A stretch of 64,000 bases of DNA from Alteribacter natronophilus (GTDB lineage: Bacteria > Bacillota > Bacilli > Bacillales > Salisediminibacteriaceae), in contig NZ_VCRO01000001.1 in NCBI RefSeq assembly GCF_006007885.1, forward strand, positions 310,001 through 374,000. Reading direction: 5' to 3'. The notes beneath the pieces are model-generated. The model was not told the origin of the DNA. It worked only from the letters and a program-made list of their open reading frames with translations, and ran no database searches. This document shows, one piece after another, positions 52,701 to 60,781 of this stretch. A program made the position numbers and the translations under genes. Numbering within the stretch: the first letter of the stretch is position 1; every line of letters begins with the position of its first letter.

Positions 52701-53221
52701 ATGCGATTTCGTATGCCCTTTATCCGAAAGTGTTCCTGGATTACGAAACATTTACTGAACAGTACGGGGATGTCTCGGTTCTTGATACGCCGACTTTCTT
52801 TTACGGCCTGAGAATGGGGGAGGAAGTTGAAATTGAAATCGAGCATGGAAAGACCCTGATCGTAAAACTCGTGTCCATCGGTCAGCCGCAGCGGGACGGG
52901 AGCCGGGTAATTTATTTTGAACTGAATGGCCAGCCCCGGGAAGTGCACGTAATCGATGAGAGCATTGAATCCGAAGAAAAACAGAAAGTGAAAGCCGATA
53001 AAAATAATGATCGTCACATCGGAGCTTCCATGCCGGGTACCGTTGTAAAGACCCTTGCATCAAAAGGAGATAAAGTGAAAAAAGGAGACCACCTGATGAT
53101 CACGGAGTCTATGAAAATGGAGACTACCGTACAGGCACCATACGATGGGACTGTTGCTGAAGTCTATGTTTCAGATGACGAAGCTGTGCAGGCGGGTGAT
53201 CTTCTTATTGAATTTGAGTGA
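49775..53221 (+). CDS. pycA: Pyruvate carboxylase
   Basis: A 1148-residue biotin enzyme that carboxylates pyruvate to oxaloacetate. An N-terminal biotin carboxylase domain (about 1-455) has SLGGGGRGMR and EVNPRVQVEHTITEMITG. A carboxyltransferase TIM-barrel (about 530-800) has VTDTTFRDAHQSLLATRLRT and HTHDTSGNGIYTYAKA. The PYC/OADA domain follows, and a C-terminal biotinyl domain (about 1078-1148) has the biotinylated Lys in ESMKMET. The length is that of Bacillus pyruvate carboxylases. RBS GAGGAGG precedes the ATG. Confidence 0.97.
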   Translation: MKRLQKISKVLVANRGEIAIRIFRACTELDIRTVAIYSKEDTGAFHRYKADEAYLVGRGKKPIDAYLDIEDIIRTAKKNDVDAIHPGYGFLSENIQFARRCEEEGIIFIGPETEHLRMFGDKVQARQQAINADIPVIPGTDGPVSGLEEVKAFADRNGYPLMIKASLGGGGRGMRIVRDKTELKESFERARSEAKAAFGSDEMYVEKFVENPKHIEVQIIGDHAGNIVHLYERDCSVQRRHQKVVEVAPSVALSDEVRERICEAAVKLMKNVEYVNAGTVEFLVTRDDEFFFIEVNPRVQVEHTITEMITGIDIVQSQIYIADGMNLHESPVSIPRQEDVVTNGYAIQSRVTTEDPTNGFLPDTGKIMAYRTGGGFGVRLDAGNGFQGAVISPHYDSLLVKLSTWALTFEGAASKMVRNLKEFRIRGIKTNIAFLENVVLHEQFMSGQYDTSFIDKTPGLFVFPKRKDRGTKLLSYIGSTAVNGYPGIGVKKKPVLEEPRVPDRNGVKALPDGTKQILDHKGAEGLAQWVKEQQRVLVTDTTFRDAHQSLLATRLRTHDLEKIAGPTAQMLPDLFSLEMWGGATFDVSMRFLHEDPWKRLISLRKKAPNILFQMLLRASNAVGYKNYPDNVIEEFVHSSAEAGIDVFRIFDSLNWVEGMQPAIRSVRDSGKIAEASMCYTGDILDPNRSKYDLAYYVKLAKELEESGAHILGIKDMAGLLKPKAAYELIGALKSELKIPVHLHTHDTSGNGIYTYAKAIEAGVDIVDTAISSMAGLTSQPSMNSLFHALSGDERQPELNMDHARELSDYWEDVRHFYRDFESGMMAPHPEIYEHEMPGGQYSNLQQQAKAVGLGDRWSEVKEMYHRVNHMFGDIVKVTPSSKVVGDMALFMVQNDLDEDQVYEKGDTIDFPDSVIELFEGYLGQPYGGFPEKLQKLILKKREPINVRPGELLDEVNFDGLKEELYNKLGRQVTDHDAISYALYPKVFLDYETFTEQYGDVSVLDTPTFFYGLRMGEEVEIEIEHGKTLIVKLVSIGQPQRDGSRVIYFELNGQPREVHVIDESIESEEKQKVKADKNNDRHIGASMPGTVVKTLASKGDKVKKGDHLMITESMKMETTVQAPYDGTVAEVYVSDDEAVQAGDLLIEFE

Positions 53222-53316
53222 GGTAAAACACGGCCTGTATTGCCACAGCTCATAGTTTAATTCTTTCAGGGTGGGGAAATAAATAAAGTGCAGATTAAAA
53301 AGGGGAGATGATCGAC

Positions 53317-53763
53317 ATGGCACACGAAAAACAATCAGAAATACTGAACCGTCACGTAGCCAGTTTCAATGTCCTGTTTGTAAAACTGCATCATTATCAC
53401 TGGTACGTAACAGGACCGGATTTCTTTACCCTTCACGAGAAATTCGAAGAGCTCTATAACGAAACACAGGGACACATTGACGAACTTGCAGAACGTCTCC
53501 TGACAGTCAAAGGAAAACCGGTTTCAACTATGAGGGAATACCTGGAACTTTCTTCTATAAAGGAAGCGTCAGATGAAAAAAGCGCCAAAGACATGGTCAG
53601 AACGCTTAATACTGATTTTGATACACTGATTGAAGAGCTGAAGGGTGATATTGAAGCCCTGGAGGAAAAGGTTGGAGATGAGGACACGGCAGATATGCTG
53701 ATAGCGATCAGACAGAGCTTCGAAAAACACAATTGGATGCTGCGCTCATATCTGGGTGAGTAA
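53317..53763 (+). CDS. dps: Dps family ferritin-like DNA-binding protein
   Basis: A 148-residue Dps/ferritin-like protein that stores iron and guards DNA from peroxide. It has NVLFVKLHHYHWYVTGPDFF, LHEKFEELYNETQGHIDELA and the C-terminal FEKHNWMLRSYLG, which together form the dimer-interface ferroxidase site. ATG 53317 has GGGGAGATGATC upstream, so the earlier ATG at 53308 is less likely. It is followed by a shared terminator. Confidence 0.93.
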   Translation: MAHEKQSEILNRHVASFNVLFVKLHHYHWYVTGPDFFTLHEKFEELYNETQGHIDELAERLLTVKGKPVSTMREYLELSSIKEASDEKSAKDMVRTLNTDFDTLIEELKGDIEALEEKVGDEDTADMLIAIRQSFEKHNWMLRSYLGE

Positions 53764-53780
53764 TATAAGAATAACTTTCA

Positions 53781-53816
53781 AAAAACCTCCGGATCGATAC
53801 GATCCGGAGGTTTGAA
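53781..53816. terminator. Bidirectional terminator between dps and ctaA
   Basis: A perfect 12-bp stem (AACCTCCGGATC with GATCCGGAGGTT, 53785-53812) lies between the convergent genes dps and ctaA, with an A run on the left side and a T-rich right side. Confidence 0.8.
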
Positions 53817-54719
53817 TCATGTTTTTCTTGATGCAATCATTACACCGTAGCTGAGGACACCGAACAGAAGACTCACGAAAAGTGCATGGAACAGTGTTGC
53901 CCAGAGTGTAAACCCGGTAAAGAGAACCACAGCTCCGCTTGCCACCTGAATGGAGACAAGAACTGTTGAGAGAATGGCTGTCCAGACAAGTACCTTCTCG
54001 TGACGGTAATGCCGCAGAAGTGCTATCAGCATAATGATGATGACAATTAAAAGGAGTCCTGCTGCGACACGGTGACCAAACTGAATGGCCACTTTTCCTT
54101 CTAAAGGGGGAATCAGCTGTCCGTTACAGAGGGGCCAGCTGCCGCACGCATAACTTGCTCCTGTATGCTTAACAAAAGCTCCCGTGTAGACAACCGCGTA
54201 CATATAGGTGATCACAAAGTAGAGATAATACCTCATTCTCTTTGAAAGACTTGCAGCTTTCCGGGCACCGGAGTAATCTGCTTCAAAAGCGAGAAGGCAG
54301 AGCAGCAGTACACTGGCAAATGAAACAAGGGAAAATCCGAAGTGGAGTGCCATAACAGCGTCCGATTGTCCCCATGCAACAGCTGCAGCTCCCAGGAGAC
54401 CCTGAAAAATAATAGCGAAAACAGCAAGGATAGAAAGAAATCTGGTTTCGCGGATATGTCCGAGTTTTACCCACGCCCAGACTGCCAGTATAATTACTAC
54501 AATTCCCATAAGAGCGGATACAATGCGGTGGGTGTACTCGATCCAGGTATAGATTGTTGCCTCGGCTGGTATTACTTGTCCATAACACAGTGGCCAGGAT
54601 GTTCCACAGGCGTCCCCTGAGCCGGTCTGGGTTACCAGTGCTCCCTGAAGGAGGACGACGAGCATCCCGAAGGACGCAAGTACACTGAAAATCTTAAATC
54701 CTCTGTTCAATTTGTTCAC
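53817..54719 (-). CDS. ctaA: Heme A synthase CtaA
   Basis: A 300-residue membrane protein with about eight hydrophobic segments in two repeated halves. The heme-ligand His residues are in EYTHRIVS, FQGLLGAAAVAWGQSD and IQFGHRVAAG. The paired Cys motifs ACGTSWPLC and YACGSWPLC are extracellular and typical of the Bacillus enzyme. CtaA turns heme O into heme A for the caa3 oxidase. It is divergent from ctaB. Start is GTG. Confidence 0.95.
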   Translation of the reverse strand: MNKLNRGFKIFSVLASFGMLVVLLQGALVTQTGSGDACGTSWPLCYGQVIPAEATIYTWIEYTHRIVSALMGIVVIILAVWAWVKLGHIRETRFLSILAVFAIIFQGLLGAAAVAWGQSDAVMALHFGFSLVSFASVLLLCLLAFEADYSGARKAASLSKRMRYYLYFVITYMYAVVYTGAFVKHTGASYACGSWPLCNGQLIPPLEGKVAIQFGHRVAAGLLLIVIIIMLIALLRHYRHEKVLVWTAILSTVLVSIQVASGAVVLFTGFTLWATLFHALFVSLLFGVLSYGVMIASRKT

Positions 54720-55199
54720 CGGCTTTCTATTGTGAAATCAGCGCTGACTGAAGCCTGTACATGATCAGCACCTTACTTTTATAAAAATCGGAAATAAACA
54801 TACCGCCCTTCATTTTATGGAGAATCCTGACGGTTGTCAATTTCATGTTGATTATCTCATAGAAAAGCATGCTGTGATTTTCCTTCATTCTTTGTTCATT
54901 AAATTGTAACAATCTCCCCGAAATAAAGTTATTAAGCCAAATTCCAAATGAATACAGTCTATGGATATGCTAAAATATAAACTGGAACATCGTTGTTTTC
55001 CGTATTTTGATGAATTTCCCCGACTCTTCATATATAATGTGGTGAGGACTTGTCTCTGAGCCGGATCGGTAACGTATAGAAAACATTCTGAAAATAGTCA
55101 TTTTCCTATTTACGCTTCCATCTTTCCGGACAAACAAGTAGACTTATAAGGGGATTTTCCCGGAACAACGATTGGTGATCAGACTCGGGGGGTGAAAGA
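54720..55199. promoter_or_regulatory. Divergent ctaA-ctaB intergenic region
   Basis: About 480 bases without a convincing gene. A possible ctaB promoter is TTGATG (55007-55012) with TATATA or TATAAT at 55031-55038 at a spacing of 18-20 bases, which is long. In B. subtilis this region is regulated by ResD, but I cannot identify its sites here. Confidence 0.4.
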
Positions 55200-56135
55200 A
55201 TGAATAAATCCGGAGCGCTTTCTTCAACGGATGTGATCAGCGAAGAACAGCAGCATGCTCAGGCGAAAAAAGCAACCTGGCGTTCGTACATGGATATTTC
55301 CAAAACCGGTATAGTGAAGTCAAACCTTATCACGATGTTTGCCGGGCTTTTTCTGGCTGCTCACTATACACAGACGCCATTATCTTCCGCGCCTCACATT
55401 GTAATTCTTTCAATGCTTGGAGCCGCGCTGATAATTGCAGGTGGCTGTGCACTTAACAACTATGTGGATCGTGATATTGACGACAAAATGATCCGGACGG
55501 ACAACCGGCCTTCGGTAACAGGTGAACTCACAGGCTCACAGGTTCTGTGGTATGGACTTATAACGTCTGCTGTGGGAACACTGCTGCTTGCTTCCGTTAA
55601 TCTGACCACCGCAGTGATTGGGCTGTCGGGTCTGGTTATTTACGTCGTTTTTTATACCATGTGGACAAAACGGACAACCACGCTTAATACGATAGTGGGA
55701 AGTTTTGCCGGAGCAGTGCCGCCGCTGATCGGCTGGGCAGCGATAGATCCGGGCCTTCATCCGTACGCATGGTCGCTTTTCCTCATTTTGTTTATCTGGC
55801 AGACACCGCATTTTCTGGCACTGGCCATGAGAAGATGCGAGGAGTACCGGGCCGCCGGAATACCGATGCTTCCGGTTGTAGCCGGGTTTGGCGTAACAAA
55901 GCGCCAGATTCTGTTTTACACCGCAGCACTGCTTCCGGTATCGCTGACGCTGTTTAATTTCGGTGCAGTGTATACAGTCACAGCATTCGTGCTTGGGGCA
56001 GGGTGGCTTGTACTTGGATTTGCCGGTTATAAAAAATATGATGATGACATCAAGTGGGCAACGCATATGTTTTTATACTCTCTTGTATATCTCATGGTCC
56101 TGTTTGCCGTGATGGTCATTGTTCATATGTTCTAA
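55200..56135 (+). CDS. ctaB: Protoheme IX farnesyltransferase CtaB
   Basis: A 311-residue UbiA-family prenyltransferase that makes heme O from heme B. It has the Asp-rich motifs NNYVDRDIDDKMIRTDNRP (first) and YKKYDDDIK region (second), and about nine hydrophobic segments. Located before the caa3 subunit genes with GGGGGGTG as RBS. The N-terminal 30 residues are polar. Confidence 0.95.
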   Translation: MNKSGALSSTDVISEEQQHAQAKKATWRSYMDISKTGIVKSNLITMFAGLFLAAHYTQTPLSSAPHIVILSMLGAALIIAGGCALNNYVDRDIDDKMIRTDNRPSVTGELTGSQVLWYGLITSAVGTLLLASVNLTTAVIGLSGLVIYVVFYTMWTKRTTTLNTIVGSFAGAVPPLIGWAAIDPGLHPYAWSLFLILFIWQTPHFLALAMRRCEEYRAAGIPMLPVVAGFGVTKRQILFYTAALLPVSLTLFNFGAVYTVTAFVLGAGWLVLGFAGYKKYDDDIKWATHMFLYSLVYLMVLFAVMVIVHMF

Positions 56136-56178
56136 GAATCAAACTTAAGTAAACAGAGAAAGAGAGGTTTATGACACG

Positions 56179-57216
56179 ATGAAGAACTTGTGGCGAGTGC
56201 TTCCATTCTCTCTCATCCTGCTGCTTCTGGCAGGTTGCGGGAAACAAAATCTGACTGCACTGGACCCGCGTGGACCTGTCGCAGAGATGCAGTATTCCTT
56301 AATTATTCTCAGCTTGTTAATTATGATTTTTGTCATCGTGGTCGTGGCGGCGATTTACATTTATGTACTGATCCGCTTCCGAGAGAAACCAGGCGACAAT
56401 CATATTCCTAAGCAAGTCGAAGGAAACAAAAACCTCGAGATCATCTGGACAGCGATTCCGATTGTCCTTCTTCTCATCCTAGCAGTTCCGAACGTAATGG
56501 ATACGTTTACACTTGCAGAAACAGAACCGGATGAGGATTCCCTTGTGATTGAGGTTACAGGTCACCAGTTCTGGTGGGAGTTTGAATATCCGGACCTTGG
56601 TATTACTGCCGGACAGGATGTTTACATTCCAACAGACACAAGAATTATCTTTGACCTTGAAGCGTCTGATGTTATTCACTCATTCTGGGTACCGGCTCTT
56701 GCGGGTAAACAGGATAACGTTCCAGGAATTACAAACTCCCTCTGGCTTGAAGCACCTGAAGAAGGTGTTTACCAGGGAAAATGTACCGAGCTTTGCGGGG
56801 AGTCCCACTGGCTGATGGACTTTAAAGTCATTGCGGTGGACCCGGATACTTTCGAAGCCTGGGCCCAGGGCATGGCTGAGCCGGAGGCGGAACTAAGCGA
56901 GCCGACCGGTGATGTAGCCGCTGAAGGCCGTGAGGTTTATGAAGAGAACTGTCTCTCCTGTCACGCAGTCGGCGGTGAAGGCGGTAACCCTCAGGGTGGA
57001 CCGGATCTGACCAACTTTGCCGAGCGTGAAGTAATTGCAGGCTTTATTGAATGGGATGCCGAAGACGGCGATGCTCTGGAAAACTGGATCCGCGAACCGC
57101 AGGATTACAAACCAGGTAACAATATGCCGGCATTCGGACACGAGGCAATTGACGAAGATGAAATGGATTCTCTTCTCGAGTATCTTGATACACTTCGCGT
57201 ACTAGACAGCGAATAA
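56179..57216 (+). CDS. ctaC: Cytochrome caa3 oxidase subunit II with fused cytochrome c
   Basis: A 345-residue lipoprotein subunit (lipobox LLAGC). Two membrane helices are followed by a CuA domain (HSFWVPALAGKQDNVPG, GKCTELCGESHWLM) and a C-terminal cytochrome c domain with heme motif CLSCH (about 259-263) and the axial Met in NNMPAFG. It passes electrons from cytochrome c to subunit I. Confidence 0.96.
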   Translation: MKNLWRVLPFSLILLLLAGCGKQNLTALDPRGPVAEMQYSLIILSLLIMIFVIVVVAAIYIYVLIRFREKPGDNHIPKQVEGNKNLEIIWTAIPIVLLLILAVPNVMDTFTLAETEPDEDSLVIEVTGHQFWWEFEYPDLGITAGQDVYIPTDTRIIFDLEASDVIHSFWVPALAGKQDNVPGITNSLWLEAPEEGVYQGKCTELCGESHWLMDFKVIAVDPDTFEAWAQGMAEPEAELSEPTGDVAAEGREVYEENCLSCHAVGGEGGNPQGGPDLTNFAEREVIAGFIEWDAEDGDALENWIREPQDYKPGNNMPAFGHEAIDEDEMDSLLEYLDTLRVLDSE

Positions 57217-57244
57217 TGTCCACAGTTTAAGGGGGTAAATCAAC

Positions 57245-59071
57245 GTGTCACAAGCATACGCTAAAAAAAGCGTGCTTTGGGACTGGCTGACAACGGTAGA
57301 CCATAAAAAGATTGGTATTCTTTATTTGGCAGCCGGTGGTTTCTTCTTCGCCCTGGGCGGACTGGAAGCCATGCTGATGCGAATTCAGCTGATGTTCCCG
57401 GAGTTAGGCTTTGTATCAGAACAAACATTTAACGAACTTCTAACGATGCACGGAACGACGATGATCTTCCTTGCAGCGATGCCGCTTCTGTTCGGCTTTA
57501 TGAACTACATTGTTCCGCTCCAGATCGGGGCGCGGGACGTTGCGTTTCCGTTTTTGAACTCTCTCGGTTTCTGGCTCTTCTTTTTCGGTGGAGTGCTTCT
57601 TAACCTGAGCTGGTTCCTCGGCGGCGCTCCGGATGCAGGATGGACAGCTTATACTCCGCTTTCCAGCGCCTATTCCGGAACCGGTATTGACTATTATGTA
57701 CTCGGACTTCAGATCAGTGGTATCGGTACATTAATTGCAGGTATTAACTTCCTTGTTACCATAATTAACATGCGTGCACCTGGTATGAGCATGATGCGGA
57801 TGCCGCTCTTTACATGGAGCAGCTTTGTAGCATCTGCCCTGATCCTGTTCGCATTCCCTGCTCTTACAGTCGGACTTCTCCTTCTTATGTTTGAGAGACT
57901 GTTTGGAGCAACCTACTTTGCCGTAGAAATGGGTGGTAACGTTGTAATCTGGCAGCATTTATTCTGGATTTTCGGACACCCTGAAGTTTACATTCTAATT
58001 CTGCCTGCTTTCGGGATCTTCTCCGAAGTACTGGCGACTTTCTCAAAGAAGCGTCTGTTCGGTTACTCCGCAATGGTATTTGCAACACTGATTATCGGTT
58101 TCCTTGGATTTATGGTATGGGCTCACCACATGTTTACAGTTGGAATCGGTCCTGTAGCAAACGCCATTTTTGCCGTAGCTACAATGGCCATTGCCGTACC
58201 TACGGGTATTAAGATATTTAACTGGCTGTTTACGATGTGGGGCGGCCGGATTCAGTTCACAACCGCAAACCTGTTTGCCATTGGTTTTATTCCTTCCTTC
58301 GTAATGGGCGGAGTAACAGGTATTATGCTTGCAACAAGTGCAGCGAACTACCAGTTCCACGATACGTACTTTGTTGTAGCCCACTTCCATTACGTTATCA
58401 TTGGTGGTGTTGTGCTCGGTCTCTTCTCCGGTGCTTTCTACTGGTGGCCGAGAATGTTCGGTTACAAACTGAACGAAACGCTTGGTAAATGGTTTTTCTG
58501 GCTGTTCCTTTTCGGGTTCCACCTGACATTCTTTGTTCAGCACTTTGTAGGTCTGATGGGAATGCCGCGTCGTGTAGCTTCCTACCTTCCGGGGCAGGGA
58601 CTTGACTCACTGAACCTGATCAGTACAGTTGGAGCCTTCTTTATGGCTTTTGCGTTTATCCTGTTCGCTGTTAACGTGGTTGTTTCGGTGAAAAATAAAT
58701 CAGAAGCCGATCCATGGGATGGCCGTACGCTTGAGTGGGGTATACCATCTCCAACACCGGAATACAACTTTGCACAGACTCCGCTTGTCCGCGAGCTGGA
58801 TCCTCTGTGGTATGAAAAGATGCATGGAAACGGCAAGCTTAAAGCAGCAGAACCGCTTGACGATATTCACATGCCGAACGGATCCATTCTTCCGATTATC
58901 ATGTCGTTCGGTCTGTTTGTTGCTGCGTTCGGCCTGATTTACCTCGTGCATCCGGTAACGATTATCGGACTTCTGATTACATTAGTATGTATGTTTGTAC
59001 GTTCGATTAAAGAAGATCACGGGTATCATATTCACAAAGAAGACATCCAAAATGAAGAGGGGGCAGGGTAA
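57245..59071 (+). CDS. ctaD: Cytochrome caa3 oxidase subunit I
   Basis: A 608-residue heme-copper oxidase subunit I. It has the low-spin heme ligand HGTTMIFLA, the His-Tyr cross-linked WQHLFWIFGHPEVYILI, CuB ligands in WAHHMFTVG, and the heme a/a3 ligands in VAHFHYVI. Membrane segments span the whole length. Start is GTG with GGGGGT upstream. It is followed after one base by the ctaE start. Confidence 0.96.
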   Translation: MSQAYAKKSVLWDWLTTVDHKKIGILYLAAGGFFFALGGLEAMLMRIQLMFPELGFVSEQTFNELLTMHGTTMIFLAAMPLLFGFMNYIVPLQIGARDVAFPFLNSLGFWLFFFGGVLLNLSWFLGGAPDAGWTAYTPLSSAYSGTGIDYYVLGLQISGIGTLIAGINFLVTIINMRAPGMSMMRMPLFTWSSFVASALILFAFPALTVGLLLLMFERLFGATYFAVEMGGNVVIWQHLFWIFGHPEVYILILPAFGIFSEVLATFSKKRLFGYSAMVFATLIIGFLGFMVWAHHMFTVGIGPVANAIFAVATMAIAVPTGIKIFNWLFTMWGGRIQFTTANLFAIGFIPSFVMGGVTGIMLATSAANYQFHDTYFVVAHFHYVIIGGVVLGLFSGAFYWWPRMFGYKLNETLGKWFFWLFLFGFHLTFFVQHFVGLMGMPRRVASYLPGQGLDSLNLISTVGAFFMAFAFILFAVNVVVSVKNKSEADPWDGRTLEWGIPSPTPEYNFAQTPLVRELDPLWYEKMHGNGKLKAAEPLDDIHMPNGSILPIIMSFGLFVAAFGLIYLVHPVTIIGLLITLVCMFVRSIKEDHGYHIHKEDIQNEEGAG

Positions 59072-59072
59072 A

Positions 59073-59693
59073 ATGGCTCAGGCAGAAGAAGTTAAACACG
59101 ACCAGGCCCTTCCTCCATATCCTGAAAAAGCTACATTGGAAGGGAAAAATAAGTTTCTCGGATTCTGGTTTTTCCTTGGTGGTGAAACCGTTCTGTTTGC
59201 CAGCCTTTTCGGAACCTATCTTGGTCTCCGGAACGGGGTGGCAGACGGCCCGACTTCACAGGAACTGTTCCACCTGGATCTTGTGTTCTATATGACGATG
59301 ATCCTTCTGACAAGTTCACTTACAAGTGTATTTGCGATTATTAACATGAAGAAAGGTAACTACAAAGGCCTTCTCGGCTGGATGTGGGCAACCGTCGCAC
59401 TTGGTGTTGCCTTCCTCTCGTTTGAAATTTACGAGTTCTGGGATTACACCGTAAACTATGGACTTGGTTTTTCAACAAGTGCCTTTGCCTCTTCGTTTTA
59501 TACACTGGTAGGAACGCACGGTGCTCACGTATTGTTTGGAGTTCTCTGGATCTCCACACTTCTGATCCGTTATGCAAAAACAGGTCTTACACTTACGAAC
59601 GCACCGAAATTCTACACGGCATCACTTTACTGGCATTTTATCGACGTAGTATGGGTATTTATCTTTACCGTCGTATACCTTATGGGAGTTTAA
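59073..59693 (+). CDS. ctaE: Cytochrome caa3 oxidase subunit III
   Basis: A 206-residue subunit III with five hydrophobic segments (LGFWFFLGGETVLFASLFGT, then SFYTLVGTHGAHVLFGVLW). I chose ATG 59073, one base after the ctaD stop, because GAGGGGG lies upstream. The longer frame from 58995 overlaps ctaD. It stabilises subunit I. Confidence 0.94.
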   Translation: MAQAEEVKHDQALPPYPEKATLEGKNKFLGFWFFLGGETVLFASLFGTYLGLRNGVADGPTSQELFHLDLVFYMTMILLTSSLTSVFAIINMKKGNYKGLLGWMWATVALGVAFLSFEIYEFWDYTVNYGLGFSTSAFASSFYTLVGTHGAHVLFGVLWISTLLIRYAKTGLTLTNAPKFYTASLYWHFIDVVWVFIFTVVYLMGV

Positions 59694-59707
59694 AGGAGGT
59701 AACGTAG

Positions 59708-60058
59708 ATGGATCCACATGTTTCCGACCCGAGCGCTCCTTTAAAAGGAGGGCCATCCAAGAAAACTGAAAAGAAGCTGGCGAAAGAAGCCAGGCACCAG
59801 GTTGTATCCTTTGTGTTTATGATCTTCCTTACCTCGGTTGCCTTCCTGACAGTTGCCAGTGATACGATTCCAAACCGGTTTGCCATTCCGTTTATTCTGC
59901 TGATTGCAGTCGTTCAGGTGCTCATGCAGCTTTATTACTTCATGCACCTTAATGACAGAGGCAACGGCTGGAATAACATTATGCTCTGGACGGGGATCTT
60001 TGTTGCAATCATGACTGTACCAACACTGATGCTTCTGATCGGTGTCATCAAGTTCTGA
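59708..60058 (+). CDS. ctaF: Cytochrome caa3 oxidase subunit IV (CtaF)
   Basis: A 116-residue small membrane subunit with three hydrophobic helices (VSFVFMIFLTSVAFLTVASD, PFILLIAVVQVLMQLYYFMH, ILIGVI end) and the conserved LYYFMHLNDRGN. Last of the ctaCDEF structural genes. RBS AAAGGAGGT precedes the ATG. Confidence 0.92.
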   Translation: MDPHVSDPSAPLKGGPSKKTEKKLAKEARHQVVSFVFMIFLTSVAFLTVASDTIPNRFAIPFILLIAVVQVLMQLYYFMHLNDRGNGWNNIMLWTGIFVAIMTVPTLMLLIGVIKF

Positions 60059-60080
60059 TCCTGGAACCTGGTGAACTTTG

Positions 60081-60107
60081 AGCCTCTGCCTGCGGGCAGA
60101 GGCTTTT
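60081..60107 (+). terminator. Terminator of ctaCDEF
   Basis: A perfect 9-bp stem GCCTCTGCC/GGCAGAGGC with loop TGCG, followed by TTTTA. It separates ctaF from the DUF420 gene. Confidence 0.85.
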
Positions 60108-60274
60108 ATCATGACAGAACAATGCCGGAGGTGGCAGCTCAGCCAGTCCGGCCTTCAGTGGATAACCGTTCTGTTTAAAAAGTTTTCATCAAACTGTCAC
60201 ATTAAAGAAATCAATCATTACTGAAAGTCCGGTAATATTAACACTGAATGGACATCACGAAAGGTGGGAGAGCG

Positions 60275-60733
60275 GTGGCTACGTTTCTGCCCTTTGTCAG
60301 TACGATTTTTATCGGTGCCAGTGCTCTTTTTGTTGCAGCAGGGTGGTACCTGGTTGCCAAAAGAAAAATAGAGGCTCATAAAAAGGCAATGTTCTGGGCC
60401 GCAGTACTGGCCGTTATTTTCTTTATTACGTATCTCTCCAAAACATTTTTCATTGGCAGCACTGCTTTTGGAGGCCCGGAGGATGTTCGGCTTTATTATA
60501 CTGTGTTTCTCCTGTTCCACATCACGCTTGCTACGGTGGCAGCTGTTATGGGAATCTGGACACTGGTGACCGGATATAAAAATAAGCTTCATGTACACCG
60601 CAGACTCGGTCCAGTAACTTCCGTTGTCTGGTTTATTTCGGCAAGTTCAGGGATTATGGTGTATCTGCTGCTTTATGTCATTTATCCTCCAGGTGAAACG
60701 ACGAATGTCTGGCGTGCGATCCTCGGAATATAA
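60275..60733 (+). CDS. ctaM: DUF420 membrane protein, CtaM-like
   Basis: A 152-residue protein with four hydrophobic segments and histidines at conserved places (KIEAHKKAMFWAAVLA, FLLFHITLATVAAV, KLHVHRRLGPVTSVVWF). It matches DUF420 (YozB/CtaM), needed for heme A oxidase activity in Staphylococcus. I chose GTG 60275, with AAAGGTGGGAGAG upstream. It sits where B. subtilis has ctaG, so it may take on oxidase assembly. Confidence 0.85.
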   Translation: MATFLPFVSTIFIGASALFVAAGWYLVAKRKIEAHKKAMFWAAVLAVIFFITYLSKTFFIGSTAFGGPEDVRLYYTVFLLFHITLATVAAVMGIWTLVTGYKNKLHVHRRLGPVTSVVWFISASSGIMVYLLLYVIYPPGETTNVWRAILGI

Positions 60734-60767
60734 AAAACCTGCTTCCCGTAAGGGAGCAGGTTTTTTG
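60732..60767. terminator. Bidirectional terminator between ctaM and the AI-2E gene
   Basis: A perfect 12-base stem (AAAAAACCTGCT.. ..AGCAGGTTTTTT) with a paired inner loop. Runs of A and T on both sides serve both convergent genes. Confidence 0.88.
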
Positions 60768-60781
60768 TGTTTCTGCAGCAG

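Noticed and set aside
55007-55038. A strong sigma-A promoter for ctaB
   Set aside because: The -35 and -10 boxes are 18-20 bases apart, so I kept it only as a weak remark in the intergenic entry.
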